Part shown: positions 42,554-50,074 of the stretch, in pieces
How positions within the stretch are numbered: position 1 is the stretch's first letter
How the letters are laid out: every line of letters starts with the position of its first letter
From: Halioglobus sp.
Lineage (GTDB): Bacteria; Pseudomonadota; Gammaproteobacteria; Pseudomonadales; Halieaceae
DNA: 50,074 bases
Reading direction: 5' to 3'
Assembly: GCA_020443325.1 (NCBI GenBank)
Contig: JAGRIK010000179.1
Span: 1 to 50,074, forward strand
Translations under genes and position numbers: made by a program
The notes under the pieces: model-generated
Told to the model about the DNA's origin: nothing
Seen by the model: only the letters and a program-made list of their open reading frames with translations
Databases searched by the model: none

Positions 42554-43726
42554 CTATCCTGTAATTTCTCTCGCTGGGTCCGCAGTGCGCCCCAGTAGCT
42601 CATCATAAATCTGCAGGTAGGCAGCTACCGTTCGATCCCAGTCAAAATACTGGCACACACGTTGACGCGCATTGTCACCTTGCCTGATGCGCTCGCCGTC
42701 ATTCCTGAACAGGGTCGCAAGTGCAGTCGCCAACGCGAGGGAATCGCCCACAGGAACCAGGCTGCCATTGCAACCTTCCTCGACCAGTTCCACGTTGCCG
42801 CCAACTGCGGTCGCAACAACTGGCAACCCGCTGGCCATCGCCTCGAGCACGGTGTTGGATATACCCTCGCCAAGGGACGGCAGTACAAATACATCCATCG
42901 CCTGCAGCAGGCCTGGCACATCCTGCCTGTCACCCGCCAACCAGGCGACATCCTGTAACGCCAGCTGCTCAATCAATTGCTTGAGCGGGGAGTAAAGTGG
43001 CCCGTCTCCAACAATGACAAGGCGCAAGCGGTCACCCAAACCCGGATCACTTTCCCGCAACTGCGCAAACGCACGCAGCAGGGTTTGCTGGTCTTTTACA
43101 GGCGTCAAACGCCCCACCGTTCCAGCTACCAAGATACCATCAAGCCGCTGCCACTGCGCTGGCAATAATGCCAATGGCTTCACAGTTTCGGGAGCGAATC
43201 GACTGTGATCGACGCCGTTGTAAATCTGCGTGACCTTGTTCGCACGAACACCCACCATGGTGACCAGCCAGCTTTGAATATCCCTGCTGACGGCAATATA
43301 CCGGTGAATGAATAGACGCATGAACTTGCGAAAAAGCAGATACTTCCAGTTGCTGCCATCGAGATCATTGATCTCCCGACCATGCTCGCCGTGCACGCGC
43401 TTCACGCCAGGAAGAGCAAGACTGCACAGTTGGGATTCCAGCGCAGCCATATTGCGGCTGTGGATGATAGCGGGGCGAAGTTCCTTCAGCAGGCGGCGCA
43501 GCTTGGCGTAGCAACGAAGGTCGTATCCCTCGCGCTTGTGCAGTTGAATGACTTCTACATCCTCTGCGGTAATACGATGAGCAAATTCATCGGCTGTCGT
43601 AAGGCAGATAATGACGTGTCGATAACGATCAGGCTGGGCCCGGTTGATAATATTGACGAGCCCGTTCTCCAAACCACCGGTGGACAGCGCATAGATGATA
43701 TGGGCAACGAGGGGTCTGTCTCCCAT
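42554..43726 (-). CDS. XrtA/EpsH-system sugar transferase (stp2 type)
   Basis: This 390-residue GT4 enzyme opens VAHIIYALSTGGLENGLVNI and has VHSR-type IIHSRNMAALESQL, RVHGEHGREINDLDGSNWKY and IYNGVDHSRF. These are hallmarks of the stp2 family of PEP-CTERM/EpsH systems (TIGR03088). The donor site is VFVLPSLGEGISNTVLEAMA. It should add one of the first sugars of the repeat unit. The start overlaps the XrtA stop by one base (TAATG). Confidence 0.92.
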   Translation of the reverse strand: MGDRPLVAHIIYALSTGGLENGLVNIINRAQPDRYRHVIICLTTADEFAHRITAEDVEVIQLHKREGYDLRCYAKLRRLLKELRPAIIHSRNMAALESQLCSLALPGVKRVHGEHGREINDLDGSNWKYLLFRKFMRLFIHRYIAVSRDIQSWLVTMVGVRANKVTQIYNGVDHSRFAPETVKPLALLPAQWQRLDGILVAGTVGRLTPVKDQQTLLRAFAQLRESDPGLGDRLRLVIVGDGPLYSPLKQLIEQLALQDVAWLAGDRQDVPGLLQAMDVFVLPSLGEGISNTVLEAMASGLPVVATAVGGNVELVEEGCNGSLVPVGDSLALATALATLFRNDGERIRQGDNARQRVCQYFDWDRTVAAYLQIYDELLGRTADPAREITG

Positions 43727-45267
43727 TACTCTGCCGCAGGTGTTACTTGCCGCAGAGTCTGGTATACCAGCGGTATATACTCAGCGACAAACTCCTGCAG
43801 TCTCGCGGGCGCGTTACCGAGCGGTGATTGCAAAGGCGTCACCACGATTATTCGATAGGTCGCGGCATCACCAAAACCCAAACGCGCCAGTGTTTGCTGC
43901 AGCTTTGCATGGTAATCATTGGAGGTACTGATCCCACCGACGACATACCAGGACCAGGCAAGCAGTTTGCCACTGCGTCCTTTTATCTGCGCCACATCGA
44001 CCACCACGGCGCCATCGGGACCCTCCACCTCGATCTTGTCTTTCGCAGTGACACGCCAGCCGCTATCATCCCGTGTAAACAACGCGCTGCTACCTATAGG
44101 GTCAGCCCCCACAAGTGTGCCATCAGGATACTGCACGATAACACCGAACACATCCTCGCCCGCCTCAAAGTAGGCGGCACTTTGGCCAGACACCCTGGAG
44201 GGAGCACTCCAGCCCCAACCGGTAAAACCTGAACGGCGAAACTCACCATCCGCCGCCGGAAGCCGCACTGAACTTCGTGACGCAGAGGCTGGGCCAAACA
44301 CTTCGTGTGCCAGCAGTGGTGCAACGCCGGCCAACAACAACGTGCTGATGAAGGTTGCAAGCAGCAGCTGGTTTGTCCCTCCGGCATTGCTCTCCCGGTC
44401 GACAGCAGTACCCTGCACGGGCGCTTCGTCCAGGTGATCCTCACGAAAGAAAGAACCGACCCAGAACAGCAGGAAAATCACCAGGCCGAAAAATACCCAT
44501 CCGTAGACGAGGTGATCCGCACCGGTCGCAATCGTCATGTCACTCATATGGCCCAGCATGACTATCATGTAGGCGCGCACCGTGTTTGCGAAAACCGGCA
44601 TGATCGCAGAGACAAGAATGAAGAGCAGGCGGCGCGTCAAACTGCGGTACGTGAGGTAGGCGTACAGTACACCTACAGTGATCGAAGCGATGATATAGCG
44701 CACACCACTGCAGGCCTCAACCACCGACCAGCTGCCCGTGGGCAGCGTAAAGAACAGCCCTTCCCGATAGACCGGAATGCCAGTCATCTCGATCATCCAC
44801 ACGGTGGACGTGGCGGTAAACTCCATCATGGGAGCCACCAGGCCCTCCCCTATGGGCACCGCAAAGAAGAGGAAAAACAAGGGGAATGCGACCACGGCAC
44901 CCAGCTTGTGCCCCAGAATCGCCCAGACACCCACTATCATCATCGCGACCAGCGCGAACTGCTGGATTACTGCGACATCCACTAACCAGGCGAGAAGCCA
45001 GCCGAACCCCAGCGGTAACAGCAACAGGCCGACCCACCAGGCCGGCCGTGGATTGATCGGCAACAGAAGGTCACGGCGCGTCCAGATCAGCCACAGGGAG
45101 ATGGGGAGTATCAGAAACCCGTGGGCGAAGGTGTCTGACCGCGACCAGATATACACCATGGACCAGGCAGTCTCATGAAAAATCGACAACAGCGCCAGAC
45201 AGAAGAGCCCCGCCGCCCACAGGCTGCTGCGTACCGATACCTGACCCCTGTTCCAGGAAGCGTTCAC
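43726..45267 (-). CDS. xrtA: Exosortase A fused to EpsI domain (XrtA-EpsI)
   Basis: The 513 residues comprise two parts. Residues 1-270 form the polytopic exosortase, with the three catalytic residues in SVVEACSGVRY (Cys186), FANTVRAYM (Arg231) and DHLVYGW (His252). Residues from about 300 on are a periplasmic EpsI/DUF3485 domain (FTGWGWSAPSRVS, LLAWSWYVVGG). This architecture is known for XrtA of EPS loci. The enzyme cleaves PEP-CTERM sorting signals at the inner membrane and likely attaches the protein to another molecule. The GTG start follows the FemAB gene by 5 bp. The DUF6174 protein at 3184 is a probable local substrate. Confidence 0.95.
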   Translation of the reverse strand: MNASWNRGQVSVRSSLWAAGLFCLALLSIFHETAWSMVYIWSRSDTFAHGFLILPISLWLIWTRRDLLLPINPRPAWWVGLLLLPLGFGWLLAWLVDVAVIQQFALVAMMIVGVWAILGHKLGAVVAFPLFFLFFAVPIGEGLVAPMMEFTATSTVWMIEMTGIPVYREGLFFTLPTGSWSVVEACSGVRYIIASITVGVLYAYLTYRSLTRRLLFILVSAIMPVFANTVRAYMIVMLGHMSDMTIATGADHLVYGWVFFGLVIFLLFWVGSFFREDHLDEAPVQGTAVDRESNAGGTNQLLLATFISTLLLAGVAPLLAHEVFGPASASRSSVRLPAADGEFRRSGFTGWGWSAPSRVSGQSAAYFEAGEDVFGVIVQYPDGTLVGADPIGSSALFTRDDSGWRVTAKDKIEVEGPDGAVVVDVAQIKGRSGKLLAWSWYVVGGISTSNDYHAKLQQTLARLGFGDAATYRIIVVTPLQSPLGNAPARLQEFVAEYIPLVYQTLRQVTPAAE

Positions 45268-45272
45268 CGCCC

Positions 45273-46304
45273 CTACCCCAGCGACCGGGCTAAAAAAGGG
45301 CCAACACTATTCGCCACGGGTAACGGCAACCGTGTCCATACTTTAATCATGAGGCGATACTTGGGGTTCAAAGGATTCACGTCGGGCACTGCATCGGATG
45401 TCACCAGGTAATACTCGTAGGGGAGTGGCTGCGGCTCAAACCCGAAATTCTTCTTGAAACTGTAGGGGCCGGTGCCTGCCTTGCTGCGCCCGAAATCAAA
45501 AAGGGTATACCCCTGCGCGGCGGAGTGGCGCATCAACTCCCAGTACATTACATGATTGACGCCCTTGATCGTTCGAGCGGCAGCCGTGCTACCACCGTAG
45601 TAGGGTATGACTTCATCCCTGAAGTAAAAGCTCATCACTGCCGCGACATCCTGCCCTTCATGCGTGACCATAAGCACACTGCAGGCGCTGCCGAATACCT
45701 GTCGCAGGATGCGTAAATATTTCTTTGAAAACACCGGGGTCCCCAGGTTTCTAACGCTCTCTGAATACACCCTGTACAAGCGCTCTACGCCATCATCCCA
45801 CTCGCTGCACAACCCCTCCTTGATGCCTTTGCGCACCATCGCACGCTGTCGGTTGGGAATGGCTTTCAGGTTTACCTCGTCGCTGGGATCGATGGCCTTG
45901 CGGAACGTGAAATACAATTTCTTGACCGGCCAATCCGCTGTGCTCGCGTTCATATTGCGCAGTTCCAGCGCGCCCACCTTGAGGCGCTCTGCCAGCCTGC
46001 AGGCCTCCTCGCGCAAGGCCGCAGCGGCCTGCTCGTTATCGGCGACAATTCCCCCATAGACACAAAAAGGCAGTGATGACAGCGTATTGCCAAACAGGGC
46101 GCTTTTGATCTGCGCCAGAGGCAACACACCCACAATCTCGTCGCCTTCCAGGGCATAGAGAAAATAGGTGCTGTGCCCGAACGCACGCTCCAGCACAGTT
46201 TTCCAACCTGCGAGATGAAAGAAAGTGGCATTCGGCGCCTTGTTCACATACGCATCCCAGCGCTCCATCGACTTTTCATCCAGCTTTTCAACGGTCAATG
46301 TCAC
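45273..46304 (-). CDS. FemAB family protein, XrtA/PEP-CTERM-associated
   Basis: This 343-residue GNAT-fold protein matches the FemAB-like XrtA family (TIGR03019): WDAYVNKAPNATFFHLAGW near the N-terminus, YFLYALEGDEIVGVLPLAQI, PYYGGSTAAARTIKGVNHVM and FDFGRSKAGTGPYSFKKNFG at the C-terminal end. It is thought to transfer an aminoacyl or acyl group to a cell-envelope substrate. A GTG start overlaps the deacetylase stop as GTGA. The relative at 27392 is shorter of these marks and not the XrtA type. Confidence 0.92.
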   Translation of the reverse strand: MTLTVEKLDEKSMERWDAYVNKAPNATFFHLAGWKTVLERAFGHSTYFLYALEGDEIVGVLPLAQIKSALFGNTLSSLPFCVYGGIVADNEQAAAALREEACRLAERLKVGALELRNMNASTADWPVKKLYFTFRKAIDPSDEVNLKAIPNRQRAMVRKGIKEGLCSEWDDGVERLYRVYSESVRNLGTPVFSKKYLRILRQVFGSACSVLMVTHEGQDVAAVMSFYFRDEVIPYYGGSTAAARTIKGVNHVMYWELMRHSAAQGYTLFDFGRSKAGTGPYSFKKNFGFEPQPLPYEYYLVTSDAVPDVNPLNPKYRLMIKVWTRLPLPVANSVGPFLARSLG

Positions 46305-47155
46305 TGGCGCGTCTCTCCGGACAAAAATATGGCATCCATACGACCCCAGCGAAAATCGCCGAGCAGGCGCTCCAGTCGAGCATAAGTGCGGTCAAGGTTG
46401 AGATAATGCCGAAACCGGGTGCGCATCCCCAGCCCCTCGGGCCGCGGTTGCTCCGGGTCAATTTCCCATGGGTGGAAATAGAATATTCCAGGCTCGCCAT
46501 CGGTGTCATTCACACGCGACATGGCCCAGCGCGAGAAAGCATACGGGAACAAACGAAACCAGCCGCCCCCACCGCAATTAATATTCCGCCCGGCTAACGG
46601 CACAGTCGTGATGGGAATTTCAAGAAGGCGATCTCCTGCCGTGTCAAAGGCGAACCGGGGCGCATCGGGAATCCCGTATAGATCGTGCCGGATCGGCACA
46701 ATACTGGAACTGTAGCGATACCCGGCCTCTGCGAGTTCCTCCCAGGCCCAGGATTCACTGGCACCGATAGAGTAACTGGCGGCGCGATAACCCAGAACCG
46801 GCTCACCGCTGATGTCCTGCAACAGTTTCCGCGTGCGCTCTATATCCTCCCGGAAGGCTGCAGGCGTCTGCGTGTTTACCCTGATATGCTCCCAGCCGTG
46901 ACTGGCAATTTCATGGCCATCACTCACTATTCTTTTGACCAGCGACGGGAAACGCTGCGCGACCCAACCGAGGGTAAAAAAAGTGCCCCGCACCTCGCGC
47001 GCGGCGAACAGGTCAAGAATTCGGTGCGTGTTGTTTTCCACGCGCAACGGCCACTCCTGCCAGCGGGATTTGCCGATATGCGTTTCAAATGCGGAGACCT
47101 GGAAATAATCCTCCACGTCAACCGTCATCGCATTAATGACACCGGAGGCATTCAT
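46301..47155 (-). CDS. XrtA-system polysaccharide deacetylase
   Basis: This 284-residue deacetylase begins NAMTVDVEDYFQVSAF (catalytic Asp13, then VED), followed by TFFTLGWVAQRFPSLVKRI, GHEIASHGWEHIRVN with the metal histidines, and LGYRAASYSIG. These match the PEP-CTERM-associated deacetylase family (TIGR03006). It deacetylates a sugar, perhaps GlcNAc or ManNAc made through the adjacent WecB. ATGA overlap with the wecB stop shows coupling. Confidence 0.93.
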   Translation of the reverse strand: MNASGVINAMTVDVEDYFQVSAFETHIGKSRWQEWPLRVENNTHRILDLFAAREVRGTFFTLGWVAQRFPSLVKRIVSDGHEIASHGWEHIRVNTQTPAAFREDIERTRKLLQDISGEPVLGYRAASYSIGASESWAWEELAEAGYRYSSSIVPIRHDLYGIPDAPRFAFDTAGDRLLEIPITTVPLAGRNINCGGGGWFRLFPYAFSRWAMSRVNDTDGEPGIFYFHPWEIDPEQPRPEGLGMRTRFRHYLNLDRTYARLERLLGDFRWGRMDAIFLSGETRQ

Positions 47156-48294
47156 GCGAAAGTCTCCGCCCAGTCATTGATGGTCCTGACAATTCGCTGC
47201 GCGCTCTCGCCGTCCCACAGCTCAGGAGTACGCCCAACCTTGCCACCCGTAGTCATTACATCTTCGTAGCATCGCAGTATCGCGTCGGCATCGGTGCCCA
47301 CCACGGTATTCGTTCCCTGGCTCACGGTGATCGGACGTTCGGTATTGTCGCGCAGCGTAATGCAGGGGATACCCAGCGCCGTTGTCTCCTCCTGTATACC
47401 GCCCGAATCAGTGAGCACGACCCGCGCGTCCTTCATCAAGCCGAGCATTTCCAGGTAGCCCTGTGGGCCGATAGTGGTAATAGCGGAGTCAGCCAACAGC
47501 CCTTCAAGGTTCGCAGCGGCTATACGGGATTCAGTGCGCGGATGGATCGGGAACAACAGGGGTGTGCGCTGGCTGATCGTTGCAAGCACCTTGAGCAATC
47601 GCTCAAGCACAACGGGATCATCCACGTTGGAAGGCCGGTGCAAGGTCACCAACCCGTACTCCGTCGGGGAGCCCTCCAGCCCGCCACAGTTTGCACTGGC
47701 CAGGGTCGTGCTCGCCGGTACAGCCTTGCTGAGATTGTACAGCAGCGAATCAATCATCACATTGCCGACGAAGTGCACCTTATCGGAGCCAATGCCTTCA
47801 AGCGCCAAATTCTCTCGCGCATCTGCTTCGGTGATAAACAGCAACTCTGAGAGCTGGTCGGTGAGGATCCGGTTAATCTCCTCTGGCATGCTGCGATCAC
47901 CACTGCGCAACCCCGCTTCCACATGAATGACCGGAATGCCCTTCTTGACGGCCACAAGCGCACAGGCGATCGTGGAATTCACATCACCAACCACGAGCAC
48001 AGCCAGCGGTGGCGATGCATCCAGCACTGGCTCAAAGCGCTTCATGATGTCCGCAGTCTGCTGGGCGTGCGTGCCGGAGCCAACCCCCAGGTCAACATCC
48101 GGCTCGGGAATATTCAGCTGGTCAAAAAATGAGTGCTTCATCGCCGCGTCGTAATGCTGGCCCGTGTGCAACAACCGTGCGGACAGCGCCGATTCAGGCT
48201 GGGCAAAGGCCCGCATAATCGGGGCAATTTTCATGAAGTTTGGTCTGGCACCGACGATACAAAGAATGTGTCGGGACCCCAATAAGGCGCCCAT
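47152..48294 (-). CDS. wecB: UDP-N-acetylglucosamine 2-epimerase, non-hydrolysing
   Basis: This 380-residue GT-B-fold epimerase has the N-terminal GARPNFMKIAPI, HTGQHYDAAMKHSFFDQL, VVGDVNST and the catalytic HVEAGLRSGDRSMPEEINR, then LVTLHRPSNVD and VLTDSGGIQEETTALG for UDP binding. It interconverts UDP-GlcNAc and UDP-ManNAc, giving a ManNAc donor for the repeat unit. AGGGAAAA stands about 6 bp before the ATG. It is 11 bp downstream of the outer-membrane protein gene in the same operon. WecB is a common but not universal member of XrtA loci. Confidence 0.93.
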   Translation of the reverse strand: MGALLGSRHILCIVGARPNFMKIAPIMRAFAQPESALSARLLHTGQHYDAAMKHSFFDQLNIPEPDVDLGVGSGTHAQQTADIMKRFEPVLDASPPLAVLVVGDVNSTIACALVAVKKGIPVIHVEAGLRSGDRSMPEEINRILTDQLSELLFITEADARENLALEGIGSDKVHFVGNVMIDSLLYNLSKAVPASTTLASANCGGLEGSPTEYGLVTLHRPSNVDDPVVLERLLKVLATISQRTPLLFPIHPRTESRIAAANLEGLLADSAITTIGPQGYLEMLGLMKDARVVLTDSGGIQEETTALGIPCITLRDNTERPITVSQGTNTVVGTDADAILRCYEDVMTTGGKVGRTPELWDGESAQRIVRTINDWAETFA

Positions 48295-48305
48295 AGTCGT
48301 TTTCC

Positions 48306-49814
48306 CTAGAGGCGGATATTGAGAGTCGCCATGATCCTGTTTTCCTGGTATTCGCTGAAGTCGTTATCGGACTGCTGATCCGTGTAGCGATAATTGAGCG
48401 ATAAGCTCATACGCTCATTCAGCGTTCTACCTACGGTCACACTGGTAATCCATGCCTCGGAATTATTCGAGAAATTGGAATTCGGCTGGCCAAACTGTGG
48501 CTGACCAAACTGTGATCGTGGCTCATCCTGCCTCCAGCTTACCGTGGCAGACATGCTATACAACCTGGAGATGAAAACCAGCGGCGAAACGGTCAGGGCC
48601 ACATCGTCGTAAACAGACTTCTGCCCGGTATCTTCCTGGGTTTGATCTGAATGGCTGCCGATAAAATTGATCCTGGCGCGACGGCCGTCATACGCGTAGC
48701 CGACGGTAAAGCGCTCATCGATTATTGGGCCCTGTGAATTCTCAGAACCAAAATTCTGGATATTCTGGTTGAAATCGTTACCTTCCGTAAGAATGTCACG
48801 ACCAAACGTGATCGATTTTTTGTAGGAGGCGGTGAATGTGCTGCGTTTGTGTTTTTGCGAAATACTCAGGCGCGGCGTCTTGCCAAAAAAACGATCCCCG
48901 ACACCTACGCTAACAGTGGTGCGCGGGGTGGGCGTCCAGTTCACACCGAGATCCCAGGTTCTCCCGTCGGTGTCCTCATCGTTGTAGGTTTGGAAGTCAT
49001 TCCACTCCCAACCGTAAGTGCCGGTAACCTGCCACCGTCTATCGATTCGGTAACCTGTTTGCAATCCGGCAGACTTAAGTTCTGCATTTTCGCGTGGAAC
49101 CACAGTGCCGTCTTCCTCGACGAAGACATCGTCGTCATCGTAGGACACTTTCCTGTAGTCGCCAAACAAGTCCCAGGATATCCGGGAGGCATTACCACTC
49201 GCCAGACTTGTCGACCAGGAATCACTGCTGCTGTTGCTGAGATCGTCTGCAGTGTTGATCACTTCATTGTAGTTGTAGCGCAGGGTGTAAGTCGCTATAT
49301 CCTTCAGGCGTCGCGACAGCACCGGGCTCAATGAATAGCGATAGTAGGTATTCGTGTTGCCGTTGCCGTCAAATGAATCAGCGCCGCCAGCCGAGGAGAA
49401 CACTTCGTTCTGGTTCGCCCTGCCACTCGCACCCAACTTCAGCCAATCCTCTATCAGCACTGCGGAACCTTTCGCATTGATTCTCGGCGCAAACTGCTCG
49501 CGACTGCCGAACGAACCGCCGGCACAATCATTGTCCTTGAGCTGGCTGTCTGTGAGCGTATTGAACTCCACAGATCCCGCTACATTGAATTCCGCATTCC
49601 GTCCCTTGCCCTCGATTGAACCCCCGGGTGTCAATGTACCTACCCAGGCATCCTGTTTATTATCTTTACTCAAACACACGTTATCGGTATAGGTGAGGCC
49701 GGGTGCGACCCCAGCAGTGGTGGTAAATTCGGCGGCGAATCCACTGGCAGGCAGGGCACAGCCCACAACAATCGGCAGTGATCGAAACAACTGGTGTGCA
49801 GGACAAGTGCGCAT
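48306..49814 (-). CDS. XrtA-associated outer-membrane beta-barrel protein
   Basis: This 502-residue protein has a signal peptide ending near GFAAE and a long run of alternating polar/aromatic strands typical of an outer-membrane barrel. Segments such as KRSTFTASYKKSITFGRDIL and GRTLNERMSLSLNYRYTDQQ and the terminal NRIMATLNIRL fit the PEP-CTERM system-associated OMP family (TIGR03016). It is thought to be the polysaccharide export or surface-anchoring porin of the locus. The start lies 2 bp after the kinase stop, so both are in one operon. Confidence 0.9.
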   Translation of the reverse strand: MRTCPAHQLFRSLPIVVGCALPASGFAAEFTTTAGVAPGLTYTDNVCLSKDNKQDAWVGTLTPGGSIEGKGRNAEFNVAGSVEFNTLTDSQLKDNDCAGGSFGSREQFAPRINAKGSAVLIEDWLKLGASGRANQNEVFSSAGGADSFDGNGNTNTYYRYSLSPVLSRRLKDIATYTLRYNYNEVINTADDLSNSSSDSWSTSLASGNASRISWDLFGDYRKVSYDDDDVFVEEDGTVVPRENAELKSAGLQTGYRIDRRWQVTGTYGWEWNDFQTYNDEDTDGRTWDLGVNWTPTPRTTVSVGVGDRFFGKTPRLSISQKHKRSTFTASYKKSITFGRDILTEGNDFNQNIQNFGSENSQGPIIDERFTVGYAYDGRRARINFIGSHSDQTQEDTGQKSVYDDVALTVSPLVFISRLYSMSATVSWRQDEPRSQFGQPQFGQPNSNFSNNSEAWITSVTVGRTLNERMSLSLNYRYTDQQSDNDFSEYQENRIMATLNIRL

Positions 49815-49816
49815 CC

Positions 49817-50074
49817 TTATTGCCCCGCCCCGGAAACTGGCTGGCCCTCGCGGTGACCATAGCCGTAAGGACCACCGCGATACTCATAGGTGTAATAGGA
49901 ATAGGGGTTGGTTCGCTTGCGGGCCCGATTGAGAATCATGCCCACCATTTTGTCCTCACCGATGTGTTCGATGGCCTGGGTGACAGCATACTGGGGAGTC
50001 GAGTCTGAACTTACGACGAATACGATCTGCCCCATAAAACTCGCCAAAACCGCCGCCTCAGTGGTCAACAGCAA
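49817..50074 (-). CDS. XrtA-associated tyrosine autokinase, C-terminal part (cut by window edge)
   Basis: The visible 85 residues correspond to the C-terminus of the BY-kinase family found in XrtA loci (TIGR03018): AAVLASFMGQIVFVVSSDST, VTQAIEHIGEDKMVGMILNR, followed by the tyrosine-rich tail NPYSYYTYEYRGGPYGYGH, where autophosphorylation occurs. The N-terminal Walker A/B part and true start lie beyond the right edge. Such kinases regulate chain length and export together with a Wzz-like protein, probably encoded next. Confidence 0.88.
   Translation of the reverse strand: MLLTTEAAVLASFMGQIVFVVSSDSTPQYAVTQAIEHIGEDKMVGMILNRARKRTNPYSYYTYEYRGGPYGYGHREGQPVSGAGQ

Noticed and set aside
41930..42598. 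222-codon + strand frame
   Set aside because: Antisense to the amidotransferase gene; no domain features.

Overview
The window looks like a chromosomal segment of a marine-type gammaproteobacterium. The gene families and their mix (an exosortase A exopolysaccharide locus beside a SnoaL / LLM-oxidoreductase / SDR catabolic cluster) suggest the Halieaceae (OM60/NOR5) or a relative. That placement is inference from gene content; no rRNA, tRNA or other phylogenetic marker lies here.

Left part (1-14820). Accessory and catabolic genes: a SnoaL-like protein, a sulfotransferase coupled to a DUF1214 protein, a small PEP-CTERM-type secreted protein, an unknown multi-pass membrane protein bracketed by palindromic repeat clusters, a YaiI-type DUF188 protein and an MFS transporter. 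Then comes a run of + strand genes that reads as one catabolic unit: SnoaL-like protein, SDR dehydrogenase, three LLM-class (F420/FMN type) oxidoreductases, a CHK/APH-type kinase, a MaoC hydratase and an enoyl-CoA hydratase. The substrate cannot be read from sequence; a cyclic terpenoid, steroid or aromatic compound is the kind of guess the families allow. A 184-bp nested inverted-repeat element separates this part from the next.

Right part (14995-50074). A large exosortase A (XrtA, PEP-CTERM) exopolysaccharide locus that continues past the right edge. From left to right it holds: a complete predicted GDP-heptose pathway (GmhA-like, HddA-like and an HddC-GmhB fusion) with two XrtA-type glycosyltransferases; an MBOAT acyltransferase with an SGNH-like partner; an asparagine-synthetase-like protein without the usual N-terminal cysteine, an acyl carrier protein, a FemAB/GNAT-like transferase and two copies of the XrtA hydrolase-2/hydrolase-1 pair; an ATP-grasp / low-molecular-weight phosphatase fusion with a sulfotransferase; a + strand trio (GT2, sulfotransferase-like, TPR protein); and a long tightly coupled minus-strand operon (deacetylase, O-ligase, CapK-like ligase, GT4, amidotransferase, GT4, XrtA-EpsI, FemAB, deacetylase, WecB, outer-membrane protein, and the C-terminus of the tyrosine autokinase).

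Together the right part should make nucleotide sugars, assemble and polymerise a repeat unit, decorate it (acyl, sulfate, amide or aminoacyl groups, deacetylation) and export it, while XrtA processes PEP-CTERM proteins. One likely XrtA substrate is encoded in this same window, about 40 kb from the xrtA gene. Many genes overlap by 4 bp (ATGA or GTGA) or 1 bp (TAATG), which indicates translational coupling. The most notable points are the repeat elements that supply C-terminal codons and stops to neighbouring genes, the duplicated hydrolase pair with non-canonical nucleophile residues, and the decoration module around 23-33 kb.
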